DNA from: Numida meleagris
Taxonomy: Eukaryota > Chordata > Aves > Galliformes > Numididae
Reading direction: 5' to 3'
DNA: 64,000 nt
NCBI RefSeq assembly: GCF_002078875.1
Contig: NC_034413.1
Span: 65,592,802-65,656,801 of the forward strand
Shown here: positions 37,101-50,700 of the stretch, in pieces
How positions within the stretch are numbered: position 1 is the stretch's first letter
How the letters are laid out: each line of letters opens with the position of its first letter
Position numbers and translations under genes: made by a program
Notes under the pieces: model-generated
Database searches by the model: none
What the model saw: the letters and a program-made list of their open reading frames with translations, nothing else
Told to the model about the DNA's origin: nothing

Positions 37101-40100
37101 AAAGTCCTGTTTGGAGTAGAGCAAATAATGGACAGAGATAAAGGGCAAAAGGTGAATGTTGCACAACCGTTGCTGGACGGATACTCATCAACCATCAGTC
37201 AGCTTATCTTTTACAGGCAGCACAAATGCAGGTGTCTGCGTTTCTCCTTAATCAATTTTTACGTGATTTCTTTGGAATTGTGCAGCACTGTCTTAGCACT
37301 GATGAGTATGGGAAAGCCGGAGGAAAGTGAAGTGTGAAATGCTTTGTGTGTGTACTGAAGTGCCTATCTGAAAGTTTTGGGTTTTGGATTCCTTGAGCTG
37401 CTATCAGATTAATTTAAAAACAGTTGACTTTGATGAAGGAATAGTTTTCACTTGTGGCCTAAGAGGGGGAGTAAATACAACCTTCCTCCAGGTCCTCCTC
37501 CTTTCTCTCCTGGAGTGGGGATGTCACGCGTGGTTGGGTATGTTGCTGAGGTATGCTGAATTTCACAGTCTCTTACAGGTGTGTCCCTGTGATCTCAAGA
37601 AAGCAGAGGCTGTTTTAGGGGCCTAAGTGGTCCAGTACTGCAGACGACGTGTCCCAGAAAGGTGCTGCCCAAGCCACAGCAGGGAAGGGCATGGTGAGTG
37701 CTAGAGCTGCGGTTTGGGAAGCAAATCTGCCAGAGACAGGAAAGCATGGAGGTACCACATTCTTGTTATCAGTGGGAATAGAGATTGTCACTAAAAGGCT
37801 CAGAATGGTAAAAGGAGAGAACGTAAGCACTTCATACTGCCAGAAATGATCGGTGACGCTGCAGAGGCTGTCGGTGCTTTTGCAGATGTGAGAGATACAG
37901 GTGAGGTAATACCAAGAGTCCCGTCAGTGACACTGGAGGTACTGGTACCCTTCAGCAAACTATTCATGAGAAGGCTGGGGAAGGTTTGCACTTGCATGTG
38001 CTATTCCACTGGCTTCCTGGGACAGCTTCATCAGGTGGTGCTGTACCTAAACAGAGGAAAAAATGCATCTGATCTCTAGGCTGTGTGGCCAACATCGTAA
38101 CATCCAGCAGTAAGCCAGGGCTTTAGAGATAAGCTTAAGGACTTTGCAGAGAAGTGTGGGTTTGGACATGACACTGGCAGTCACCATTATCTTTAATCCA
38201 ATAAACTGATGAAAAAAGTGTCAAAATAAAACTAAAAACAAACAAAAAGCCCACCGAGAAAACTTGAGAATCGGATTCTGTTCGGTACCGTTACCTTGCA
38301 GCGATGCCAGTGAAGCAGAGATTGTCAGCTGCTGGCATTTGTTTCAGCAGAAAACGGGAAGAAGGTTTATGCTGTCTGATATTGATGTTGGAGTCATCGG
38401 GGATTACAGATGTATAGAGAGACGCAAGGCAAAACAGTGAGGGAATCGATATGATTTGGGGCTCCAGAAGTTGCTTCTGCCATATGGAAATGATGCTGTG
38501 TGCCTCTTGCAAGAAAGGCAGCTTCAAGGTCACAGGAGATTGCTGCTCCATGCTGTGGAATAATAGCTGATAACACAGGTGGATTGCAGTAGCGCAGGTG
38601 ATGAGTCTTGATGTTTCATAAGCTCTCCATGACTGGTAGCTTGAAATGAAAGATGTTATGGTTTCAGGACATAGCACAGCCTAGACAAATGAATTTGTTT
38701 TCCAGTGATACTGATGCTCAGAGCAGACTTGTGTCCATCTCAGCAGCTTAAGTCATCTCAAGGACTAACTGAATACTGCTGTCAAACTTACTTCATAGTT
38801 TGGCAGTGTTCATTCGGGTGCTCTGCATTACTTAGGGACAGGCAGGAGGGCAGGTGGATGGCTCCTGAGGACAGTCTGCTGGGGCTTTCTCAGGACATCT
38901 GGAAGATGTTGAGCAGAGACTGAATGCAGAATAAATCAGGACTTCGGCAAGACTATTAAGCACTGCATGAAAAGCTTCTGAATCTTTTTCTGGATTTGTC
39001 TTTCAATTCTTTGCTCCATGCGGAAAATATATGGCCAGAAATGCTGATATCAAGCGAATCATCTGTGTTGTTATTATATCGTGGATAACGTTTTTGAGTA
39101 GCTAGAACAAGCAATACACTGGGAGTCTAGTAAAACATATGTATTTTGAAAATGATACATGATTGCTGTTAAACTTTATAAATCTTTTATAGCGTGGTAA
39201 ATGGGCTAAAACCAGCTAGGCTGGAAAAAAGTATGCAAATTAAAACCGAAATGGAAATTGAGAAGGCTATAAGGGAAAGGAGAGATACCTGTATTTGCAA
39301 GAGTACACGAGAAGAGGATGTTCCTGGCATTACATTTGCTTCTGTGTAATCCAGCTCTGAGAACTGAGGAGAGGAGGAACTGTGAATCAGCACAGCTGTC
39401 TGAAGCTTAGCAGCAGCAAGTTCAGGTGAGCACTTGGAGCCTTTCTGTGGGGGAGAAAGGCAGTGGAGAATTCTTTGGAGCTGCTTCACCCCCAGTGAAG
39501 GGCACTGGCTACCTTGCCAGTGCTCCCTGGTGGCCTGCTCTCTGCTCAAACTTGGTGTGTGGTGGGAAAGGGCTGGTTGGGTAATGTAATATTATGGGAC
39601 AGAAGTTCTGCTAATTTGTCTTCGTGGCTGGTAGCATGGAGGTGCTCTGAGAGGAATCAGCGGCTACAGGCAGAGTGAGATTTCAGGTACGCTTTGATAC
39701 TTCTTCCTTCCAGTTTGATCATTAAATCCATAACCTTTTGTAGAGTCAACCTGACATTTCTTTCCCTGTCTGCAGCTGGCAGTAGGGCGGTGATGGGCTG
39801 GTGCTGCAGCAGGGAATGTCTCTTGGTTGGGGAGTAGTGTCTGGTTTTTTTTTTTCACACAGAATCACAGCTCTCAGTGTGCCTATGGGCTCTTGTGGGT
39901 TAGTGCACCTTTTCTATCAACCTAGGGAGAGGGATGAGGCTGAGGGACTCCTGCTCTGAAGCAGTGCCCCTTCCCCAAGTGTGTGGGGAGCTGGTGGGAA
40001 TATGGCCAATGGCATACACGTCAAGAGTGACTTTGGAAAGAGTTTCCTGTTTTTTTTTTCAGTGCACGTCACTGGCCAATTGACCAAACTGCAGTGCTCA

Positions 40101-43100
40101 GTAGGCTTTGCGAGTTGTGGTTCCACTGCTGCAAATGCCTGGAAGATCGAGTGCAGTTCTCAGCTGTTGACACTGGGTCATGAGCTTTTGCATCCCCAGA
40201 GGAGCCCGATCTGCAGTGAGGGGAAGGAGGTCAATGGCAGTGTGCTCTGGTGTGATGCCTGAAAGCACGTGGCCGATGGTTGTTCATCTAGGACTGTCAG
40301 TACTGGCATTTAACTGGGCAGGAGCCTTAATCCAACATAAATTGGTATGAGCCTTTTGTTTCCCACAAATTAAGGCATCAGCTGAAAGTTTCTTTCAAAA
40401 TACAGGAAGATTTTCTAGCACCACGATTTGTGATGTATTATTTGTCTACCCTTCTGATTCAATTTTCTGTGTGCTGCTTGACTGCTGTGAGGAGAAAAGC
40501 CAAGTGCTTCTGCGTGGCTGCCCAGGACAGCGGTTGCAGTGCAGTTGTATGTGTGGGCACACTGTGCCTGCAGGCCTGGGGCTCGCAGTGAGGGAATGGG
40601 GGGGCAACGTTTTGCGGCTGGGCTGGGCTGTGTGCAGTTTTGGACCCAACAATATGTGTGGGGCATCAGGGCCTTGGGCTGTGCTGAGCAGTGCCTTGCC
40701 ACGTGTGGGTCCACCATTGCATCAGTCCTCTGCCTGGATTTGGTGCTGGCTACTTCAATCTCAAAAACATCTGGCAATTTTTTTACCAATCTTACAATTT
40801 AAAGTCAGAAGATATATTGAAGTGCTTTTAATTTTCTATTGGGATTCTGAGCCCCTTAGGATGCATTGAGGATGTTGTTTGCAAATTTTATGATGCAACC
40901 TTGAAAGACAGAAAACTTCCTTGCTGGAGATAAAGGAGATTCTCAAGCAACAGCATGATGTATAGATCTGGTCCTTAAGGAAAAGAAACACAACAGTGGT
41001 GGACTGTAAGAGGAATATTTATGGAGGTATTTTTTCCCCAATTATAGCTAGGGTGCTTATTTTTAGTTGGAGACCTGATATTATGCCAGTCGCAGACAAT
41101 CAATTTCATCTCAAATAATATAGAATATGCTGTCAAATTATATATGGTAATTGATTATGAGCTTGTATATAATGTATTATTACATCTTATTTTTAGCCTG
41201 GTTTGTTAGTGCCTCTTAGCCTGCTGCAGTCTAAACCAAATTTCATAGAGAGGTAGATGTCTCAAAGGCAATTATGTTTCTGTACGCATAATGAAAGCTG
41301 GTGACTGCCTGGAGTAGACAGTCAAAATTAATGCTCCTGCTGATGGAAGGCTGCAGCGTGTGTGGTGAGCATCATATTGGTTTGGGATGATAATGCATGT
41401 GGTGGTTTGGGGCCTCTACGTGACTGTTGGTTGGGGCTAAAGGCTGAAGTTGGAGGTGCTGCAGGGTCTACAGAAGGATGAGGAGGTGTGAAGAGGAGTT
41501 GGGGGCATGGATGAGACAATGAGGCAGCTGAGGTTGTGTAGGAAGCTGGAGGAAAGAGCGTGGGCATCCAGGGTGCATCCATATATAACCAGGCTTCAGT
41601 ACACCCATGGGATGATGACTTGATAAGATGGAACAGTGAAGGAAATGGAAATGTGCAAAATGTGCTTTTTTTTTTTCCCTGATGGAATTGCAATATTTTA
41701 ATATCTTCTGTGATGAGACAGTAACTTCAAGCAAGGAGAATGGGTAGATGCTGTCTAGATTTCATTTTGATAATTTTCATGGGACCGTGTTTTACATTAG
41801 AAGCCAACACAAGATGTGTAAAATGCCATGCATCTGCTGGAGACAATGAAGCATGGAGGAATGATTCCAAGCAATGGCTTGGTTCAAGAGGAGACTGTAT
41901 GCAGGGACAAGGTGCCTCATTCACGCTGCCATTTTCTCTTGCGGATGATGCTTGATTTGCGTGTGAGTGCAGGAATGTGCTGTGATTCAGAGTAGAGTCT
42001 AAAAATATAAATGGCTGTTCATGATACGGGCTATGGTTCACTTTCTAGTTATTTTCTTTTGGAATAATAAACAGCTAGGCTAGAACTGCACATAACCACC
42101 TCTCAACTGTGTTAAGAGGCACGTGCAAGCTGACTAAACAGCTTTGGGCAGACCCAAATTTAGGGTCTCCATCCTACAGTTTGGTTTGTGTGTGTCTGCC
42201 CACTGCTCTTTGCAGCTACGTTTCCCTGGAGAGCCTTTCATTTCCCTGATATTCTTACATGATTTCAGAATCAGAAGAAAATTGCACTTAAAGTTTTCAG
42301 GATTTTCTGTTGGATTTTTTTTTTCTTCTTTGCAGTTTGGTTCAAAATACGAGTTTTTTCTTTCCTGTGATATTTCTAAGAGGCTGTGGTAGATGAAATG
42401 TTACTGATGAACGCAGTTAATAAGTACATTAATGAGTGCATTTTATGTATAGGACTGCTTATCTGCATACATTAAATGTTCTGGGACTTAATCCAGAAAT
42501 GCGGTTTTCCTTCTGGAAATAAAGTAAAAAGAGTGTTAACCAAGTAATTTGTGTTTGACGTGCATTAAATTACAAACAAGTTTCGTTTGAGTTCAGTGCC
42601 AGCAGAATCAGGTCTGGTATTGCAGCAGTTCATATCAAGTGAGGTAACTTTCTTTTATACAGGATTTGTTAAGCACTCCTTGTATTTCAGATAAAGATTT
42701 CGGGAGAGCTTTTAGTCTCATGCTTTTTTTTTTTTTTTAAAGAAAGAAAATTACATCATGAAAAATTCATATATACTTCACTAATTAAGAAGCGTAAGCA
42801 TCAGAGTTTATCTAGACAGAATTTCTTATGGTTTCTCTGCACTAACGTTACCTCCTTTGGAACAACTTTAGGAACTGATCCATTCAGAAGGAAGCTGCTT
42901 CTTTACAGAGGCTTAGTTCCTTGCACGAGCTGTCTTTAATGTTTTTAATCTATCTTAATATTTCCATTATTCTATAGCGCAGCATAATAGCTTTTATTAA
43001 GGTACTTACAAGGTCAATTTTAATCCCCAAATAAAATTTGTGTCAGGATTATATGTGCGTAGCCTTTTTATTTTTGGAATGTCTGGAAATTCCAACAAGC

Positions 43101-43738
43101 CTGATGGACACTTACTTTTCACAGGCTGCTATTTTAGCCCCCTCAGGCAATTGGAAGAGAATTTACAATAGTAAATGTAATGTGAATAATTTTGGATATG
43201 TCTTTTTCATTTCTCTCAGCCACCAGTGCAAGGGGCTGGTTTTTGGAGGCTCTCATCACCTGCTTTCTGCAAGCCTGACCCATTTGCAGTGTTGTGAAAG
43301 GAGCACCTGAAATCATCGCTCACATTTGAAAGTATTGCCAAATAGGGTTACAGTGATTTTTTACAGTGATTTTTTGGACTGAGTCTTTGCCAAACTCTTT
43401 TTTTTTTATACCAGCTTGACTTAGAAATTGATGCTTTAAATGATGGTTAGCTACAATAATTTAAAAATGTTTTTTGACTCTTGACACTTTTTTAAAATAA
43501 ACATCACATCTGTATTTAAAATACATGTTATAGATGAAGTAGAAGTTATGGCCTGGATGCAGATATTTTCAGGATTGTTTGACCTGCCTAATGCCAGTCC
43601 TTATTAGAGAAGAAATTTGAAAAGCTTGCAGGAAAATAATTATCTATTAATGTGTTCAGAAGTTAGTAAAACAAATAGGGATTGTGGATTTACAGAAACA
43701 TCTCTGTATTGAAATGGAAACACAATGGTTCTGTATCA
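34151..43738. other. Unannotated stretch, probably intronic or intergenic
   Basis: This 9.6-kb stretch has no recognisable exon, RNA gene or interspersed repeat. Open frames are all under about 135 codons with no family resemblance. Simple features include A14 at 34911-34924, T-rich tracts near 36630-36659, T15 near 42724-42738 and a 13-bp tandem duplication (ttacagtgatttt, 43348-43373). AT-rich, single-copy-looking sequence at 41040-41170 is noted as a finding. Confidence 0.5.
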
Positions 43739-44306
43739 GGGTAGAGGCCGGTCACACGTGCTGTCCCTCAGGGGTCAGTCTTGGGATTGGTGCTCTTCAA
43801 TGTCTTTATCAGTGGCATAGATGATGGCATGGAGTGTACCCTCAGCAAGTTTGCAGATGATACCAGGCTGAGCGGTGCAGTCAAGCAGTGCATTGGAAGG
43901 AAGGGAAGCCATCCAGAGGGACCTGGACAGGCTGGAGAAGTGGGCCCATGTGAACTGGAGCACCTCTCCTATGAAGAAAGGTTGAGGGAACTGGGCTTGT
44001 TTCTCTTGGAGAAGAAAAGGCTCTGGGGAGACCTCATAGTGATAGGACAAGGGGGAATGGTTTTAAACAAAGACAGGGGAGGTTTTGGTTGGATATTAGG
44101 AGGAAGTTTTTCACACAGAGGGTAGTGATACACTGGAACATGTTGCCCAGAGAGGTTGTGGATGCCCCGTCCCTGGAGGCATTCAAGGCCAGGCTGGACG
44201 TGGCTCTGGGCAGCCTGGTCTAGTGGTTGGTGACCTTGCACACAGCAGGGGTCTTGAAACTTGATGATCATTATGGTCCTTTTCAACCCAGGTCATTCTG
44301 TGAAGC
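43739..44306 (+). mobile_element. CR1 LINE, longest copy in the window (about 570 bp)
   Basis: It starts inside CR1 ORF2, at the conserved PQGSVLG segment, and runs to the 3' end 'ggtcattctgtgaa'. Landmarks include 'gataggacaaggggg', 'ggttggatattagga', 'cctggtctagtggttgg' and 'ccttttcaacccagg'. Around 43940-43960 the ORF2 text passes directly to the later 'cctctcctatgaagaaagg' text, so several hundred bases of the parent element are deleted. The copy is dead, on the + strand, and belongs to the same 3' subfamily as the copy at 31872. Confidence 0.96.
43751..43936 (+). pseudogene. CR1 ORF2 reverse-transcriptase fragment
   Basis: The frame containing 43781 reads PQGSVLG, then [10 protein letters not shown], then [11 protein letters not shown]. 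These correspond to the adjacent conserved blocks of non-LTR reverse transcriptases. The FADD box (43850-43861), carrying the two catalytic aspartates, is intact, although it lies in a fragment of about 60 codons. Upstream domains (endonuclease, fingers) are absent and the frame is lost at the internal deletion. It is a relic with no host function evident. Confidence 0.9.
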
Positions 44307-47009
44307 AGCTTCTGGTGGAGTTGTCTGGATGATGTCAAGGTACAGACTTGGTGGAGGCGCATTCCAGCACAGTGCCCTGTATGGAAGTGTCTGTATGGAA
44401 GCAGGAAGGAATTATCTTGCCATACTGTTCATTCCTGATGAATCAGTGCTCGCAGAATGATACATTTATTTTTAGCTCTGAGAGCAACTCCTGAATCCTC
44501 TCTGATGAGAAAAGGTGTATGAGTGAAAGCTGGCAGCTTGTGGGAAGAGGAAAAAAGGGAAGGTTGGTACTCTGACATTTCCCTCTACAAGCTGTTCTGC
44601 ATTTACAAACAATGCAATTTAATACAACAAATATGTAGAGAGAGAAAAAGCAACATGCAGACTGTTCATCTGGTGTTCTGGTGTCTGTCGTGTGAGTGTG
44701 TGAAGCACCCATTGAAATACCACTCAAACTGAAGGCTTTGAGTGTTGTGTGTGAATCTCTCATAACGTTCAAGTGTGCTGTTGATTGGTGGAGGGCACGT
44801 GGTACGCAGAGCATGCATTAGGGTGCTAGGAAATAATTAAGCAGATGCATGTGGAGTGCCTTTGCTGGAGCTGCTACATTGCCATTCATTTGGCACTTGA
44901 GAGGACTTATGGGGTTTCCTCTCGAGATATGCAGGAAAGTTGGAGACCTGGCCCCTGCTGCAGAATCTCTTCCTTGTCTGCACTGGGGAGGTCTCACAGC
45001 TCCTGGGGTGCAGGGTGGGCTCTGCTGCTGTGCCCTGTGGGCACCAAGGCTGTGTTAGGGCACAGCAGCTCTTCTGTTGTCTTACTGAAACAGGTATTTT
45101 TTTGTAGCCCGAGGCACCACTTCAGCAACTTCTAATTATTCTTTCCCCTCCTTGTTGAACTGGGGGCTTTCTGCCTCTAATTGGATGTGATTCCGTATTA
45201 CGTAGGCTCTCTGTGGTGAGCTTCATGGATAGGCACTTTCTTTAAATAATTGACTGTCTTCTTTTGTTGTGGCAGCTCTCCGCTCACATTTCATCTCACC
45301 TTCACCTTCTTTGTGGCTGTGCAGTAATTTGGGTCTCACAGCCTTTCTCAATGTGCTGGTTTGCAGTGGGGATTGTTTAGAGAAGTAACTGGCTGGGTGC
45401 TGTGCTGCTTTAGTTACCTGGAAGCCAAATTGCTATTAGAATAAGACTGTCTCAGGCTAGTTCTGATGCTGGTACAAGTTTTGTGAAGAGAAACAATCAT
45501 TTCTTAGGAGCGTTGTGCAAATCTCTGATAGAAATAGTCGAACTCCTTTTTTCTTTTTCCTTGGTGAAAGTGTTTCTGTAATGTTCGCTCATGGCTTAAA
45601 TGCTTTTTCCCATGTGTCAATCTTAGTGCTAGCAAGAGAGAGATATCTGAGTTAGCTGTCGGCTCCTCCCGCCCCAGTGACTCCAGCTCAACCCCTCTGG
45701 AGCGTGTGCTGTTGGCTCTTTGCTCCTGGCCAGCACCTCTTCCATGGGATCCAGTGGCTGTGATGTGTTGGAATGGTGGCAGGTACTTCAGTGAGTGCTG
45801 GCAGCACAGATCAGAGTTTGGAGGTTCCTCATGGCCTAGGCGAGGTGATCTCCTCCTAAGGTGGTCTTGGAAAGGAGCCTACAGCTTTTCCTGTATGACT
45901 CTGTGCAGTTATGAACCTGCCTTTTCAATCTGTACTCGCAGCGTGTTCATCTGAAGATAGGTTATGTTGCTACTTCAACACAGCTCTTTATCTGCTGCAG
46001 ATGTGTGCACATCACAGTGCTCTATCTGAAGGATGAATCGTGTATGTGAGTGCCATCAGTGCCCCAGCACCAGCTCGATCAGTCTTAGTGTCATGGACCC
46101 ACAGGCTTGGCATTGCCTTACATCTCTGACAGAACCCTTACAGAGACTTTCTTGAAGCAGTTTTTTAAGACCTTGAATACATTCCAGAAGACTAAAAATA
46201 CGTAGCTTATGATATTACCTCTATCTGTTTTGTGTGGGGAAAACACATGGCTGTGTTTTCCTGCTAAACGTTGCATATTGTGTGAGTTTTCTTGTGTCTG
46301 TTCTTATTAGCTATTCTAAAATGCATATCTGCAATTGATTCTCAAGTCTTATTAAAACATCAACTAGGTATAGATTTATATAGATAATGTTCATCACTAC
46401 TTGCAGCATATGGATGTATAGTGAAATGCTATTTTTACATGTTAAAAGCTAAAAAAGCTTTTTGCTCATCTTTGTGCCTGTACTTTCGTGTCTTGCCATT
46501 TGGAGAGTTTGGGATTAAAATGAAGGAAGAATTAAGTACAACATAATCCATTTACACTTACTCCCACGGTCCTTTATTAAATGGCTAATTTGTCTGTGGG
46601 TAGGTTTTATCAGAGGGCCCCTCTCCTTTGGGGTGGATATTGATGATAACTTTAAATGCAATTTAAGGCTTAGTCAATGTACGTAATACCTCGGTAGATA
46701 GTTACACAGGTACAAAGAACTATGCACACTGGGTTTTTTAAATACATTTCTTTTTGAATCCTTGTTACCAAAATGATTGATTGTAATAATAATCAAGGTG
46801 TTTAACCTTAAGTAAGTATTGCAGTTGGAAGCAGGCAAACTTTGGAAAATTGCTTGGAACTCTTTGGTTAGAAATAAGACTGGAGAACTGAGTGATCTTT
46901 CTGTTTGCAATTTGTATCACGTTTGTCTGAATGGATAGAGGTCCAGGAAAAACAAAACAAGTTTTATGTTCTGCTCTAAGCTGTTTCTATGCTTCTGGGC
47001 TTAGGGTGG

Positions 47010-47044
47010 TTTTTTCTTTCTTTCTCTTTCTCTTTTTTTTTTTC
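47010..47044. repeat. Pyrimidine tract (T with CTTT units)
   Basis: An uninterrupted run of T and C is built from TTTC and CTTT units and ends in a T run. It could act as a polypyrimidine tract before a splice acceptor, but no AG with an open coding exon follows convincingly. It is best treated as simple sequence. Confidence 0.8.
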
Positions 47045-49139
47045 CATCAAATGATTTTCAAGGGAAGAGAAGCTGTATTGTCCTCTTGCTGTTCATCCAG
47101 TCTACCTCTTTCTTTGTGCTTGCTTGTCTTAGGACATGAGCACCACCAGCATCAGAACAGAGGACATGAAAGCTACTAAATAGGATTACATTAAAATGAT
47201 TATACAGCTGAGCTCTTACATGCGATTAGAAGATTGTTTTGCTGAATTGCAGTATACAGAGGTCCTTGGTGAGGGAATTCCAAGTTCCTTTTGGCATTCA
47301 TTAACACAGAGTCCAACCTGCTGTTAATTGTATCTAGAAGGGAAGACGGCAGGAAAGCAGAGCCTGTCATTTTTAGCAAACTGAGATTTGAAAACGTGTA
47401 TTTACCTGTAAGTCAGGGGAAATTCTTCCCACAGGACAAGAAATTCTGTAGGTTTGTCCTCTAACTTCATTGCGGACTGCGCCCATGACACCATTGCTGA
47501 CACGACAAAATCCCAATCTTCAAGTAGGATGGGAGACATTTTCCACTCTGTACAGATAAGTCTTTTTGTGTAACTCAAAGCAATTGCAGCCCTTTAAAAA
47601 GAGTCATGTACTGAAGAAAAATTACATACTAAATGGAGTTTTGAGTCTGGTAGTAACCCAGTTCCCTGCTAGTTTTACCACATAAGGAAAAAAAATATAA
47701 AGGCAAAATTATGACCCAGCTCTTCTGCTGCCTCTGCTGAATATTGTTTGGTAGACCAATTTTTCAAGAAATGCCTAGGACTTGCAATGTATTTACACAA
47801 ATCTAGCATAAAATTACAATTTAAAGGGCAGAAGTAATCAGATGTATTGGATTGCTGCTACTATCAAGTCGTGTATTTAGTTCAGATTCCCATTGCTCTG
47901 ATAGAAAAAAATGCTAGAGGACAGTACAATAGTTCAAACTGTGGGGAAGACAAGCCTGAGAATGAATGCGGATTTTAATATTGAAAGTGTTTATAGTAGT
48001 GTACTTTCAGCAGGCGAGAATATATGAGTCTTGGGAATCTATCAGCAAGGGAGATTTTATGTAATTTAAAGTGCACCATTTCATTGAGGAAGCCGGTAAT
48101 CTCTGTGAATATAAAGGTTGACTCAATTTTTATTTAAATTCTGAAACACAGAAAATGAATACTGAAGTAAACTTCTATCAATGTGCAAAAATTTGTGCAA
48201 AAGCTTTTATGCATTAGTTGACTCATTTATTCACCTGATTTGGAGGAGTGCAGTACGTAGGGAAAATATATACATCAAAATGTTTTAACCTGCAAAAGTC
48301 TGACAAGTTTATCTTGACTAGTAAGAAAAACATGCTTCTAATTTATTTTTTAAAACGAAGTGCTTTATCGTGCACTAATCACCTCAAAATCTATTGGTCA
48401 AAATGCAAGTCAAGGCTTGGCAATTGAAACTGAAAACGTTGGGCTCCCTCCTGTTGACTGTTGTGTTCTTAAAATACACCTGTTAGGCAGGCTTGGCACC
48501 TTGAGAGCTGTTCCCAGTCCTTCCCCTGCAGCAGTGTTTTACATTCCTTGCAAGCAGCGTAGAGTTGTGCCCAATATGTCTGAATAGATACGTTTTACTT
48601 TGCCATTAATAATGCAACGGAGCTTTGAAACAAAACTAGCCAGGGAACATCACGAAATGATTTGGTATAGCATTTGTTGTGTAGTTTCTGTCTATTGTTT
48701 TTTTTTAAGTCAAATTGAATCTAATCTGGAGTGTGTTTATTAACTTTTATCTTACTTAATCTAGTATAGTTAAATTAAAAAAAATAGTTATGTGCACCAT
48801 TAAATATATAAGAATGAAGTGCCTAACTTTTTAAATTGCAGTTGTTGGTGTTTACAAGGACTGTCTGCTTGTTTTGGGGAGAGGTGGGAGGAAGGCCTTA
48901 AGAGTGCGCTGAAAACAAGTGTCACCCATAGGTTAAAAACAAGAGAAGTAAAAGATTGTAAATGATATTTAGTAGAGACTTTAGGAATACGATAAAATTA
49001 AAAGTAGTCATGACTGTCACAACAAATTCATGCAAGGCAACCTTAATTTTACCATTTTTAACAGTCTAATTATTTGCAGCTCTAAAATTGTTATGGTGTG
49101 CTGTTGTGGATATAATGTACCGTGTCTGTGCTGTTTCCT

Positions 49140-50700
49140 TCATAAGCTTGTCCAGAGGAAGCAGAAAACAATGAAGAAGAAAATGTGGGAGGTATGGAAA
49201 ATGACCCCAGGGAGTCGGAAAATAGGAGAGGGGAGATGCAAGTGAGCAAAGGCCTCATTAGGAGAAGGAACAAAATGTTGTGGTGTGAGAAATGGGGTGA
49301 GAAACCAAGCTGAGAGAAGGTGGCAAGTGTCATAAAATCACATCCGTTATCTTTCAGAAGAAATCAACTAATTTAGCGTGGGAAAGAATTAGAGGCAGAG
49401 GATAAGAAAGAGTTTGAGCGCAGAGGAAAAGGCGGCCAGGAGTAGATGTGCAGCAGGTGATGAAGCTGAAGGGCAGAAGGAGATGGCAGAGCTGATTAGA
49501 GAATTATTTGGTGATGGAGGAAAGCTTCCAGGTTTGTAGGATTTGCAAGAGCTGAAGCACAACTTGAGATCTGGTCTCTGCTGGCGTGAGCTTGGTAGAC
49601 TAAGCCCTGTGGTGGGCAGCAGACACAAAACCATCTAGGGTGATGTAGAATAGCTTGTGTGATTCATAACTGCCTCATCTTGCATGACCCGGCGTTCAGC
49701 ATGAGGCTGGACTGGAGAACTGTGGAGGTAAGTAGGGAGCTGCCAGCTGGAATTAGCCCATCCTCCAGTGAGCAGGGAGTGAGCAGGCCTGATGGTGGTA
49801 CTCAAAATGGTCAGAGCAGGTGAGCAGTCAGCAAGCAGCACAGTGCAGATAACTGTGTTGGGAAGGATGGGCATCAGGTGAAGCTCCTGTTTGGAGAAAC
49901 GAGGCTGAGGATGTGGAGATGCAAGAGATACAGTAGCCATGTAAATTCAGCATGGTTTGCTGACCGTGTTACAGAAGCAAAGCTAAGGGAGGAAAGGTAT
50001 CTTCTTTCTTAACCTTCTCACACCCATCTTCTTCAGTAGATCTCCACCTGAATGACACTGAGGACATAAAATAGAAAGTTTCTTTGAAATTAAGTTGAAA
50101 GTGCCTGTTTCAGTGAATAAGGTCACTGAAGTAGGGCTTGAGATCATTGAACGACGAGAATTCTGCAGTCAAAAGTGAAATAAATCTTAATCCTAGAAGT
50201 TGAAGTTGGTGACGATAAATGTGGGGGTTAGAAGGAGTGAACTAAAGGTAATAGGGTAAAGAGGAGGTGGTCAGAATTTCTACGTCAATGGAAGTGGTGT
50301 AGAGGGGAAAAAATGTTCTTGGATTTAGTACTCAGAAGAGGAGAAATAGGGTGAATGGAAGAAACTGGAAACCTCAAGAGTGGAGGAAGAGAAATTTCCA
50401 GCGATGTTTGATCCATAGCACTGAGTGTGAGAGGGAGCTCTGCAGGACACAGTGCACATCCCTCAAATACTCCGCCAGTGGCTCTCACTGATTTGAAGAG
50501 GAAGAGGTGGCAGATGGCTCTGTGTGGTGGTGGTTGTTGTTAGTGATGGTTTTTTTCCTTTTTTTTTCTTGGAGTAGGTGGTTCTAAACCAGCCGAGGAG
50601 TAAGAGAGAGTCAAGGAGTGGTGAGTCTACAAGAAAGGTAGAGAAGGAAATGAAGAGAGAGCAGGAATTTAGACAGGAAGAAGTGAGGAGGAGGTGAGCA
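49140..50700. other. Purine-rich (+ strand) zone
   Basis: The + strand is strongly biased to A and G over much of this zone, particularly 49145-49260, 49380-49520 and 50580-50700, with repeated GAGGA, GAAG and AGAG words. The skew explains the Ser/Pro/Leu-rich minus-strand open frames here. Possible origins are an old degenerate GA-type repeat, a transcription-linked skew or an eroded exonic sequence. Nothing distinguishes these. Confidence 0.4.

Noticed and set aside
39861..39876. 'cacagaatcacagctctc', another CR1-end-like word
   Set aside because: No CR1 body follows on either strand, so it is probably coincidence.
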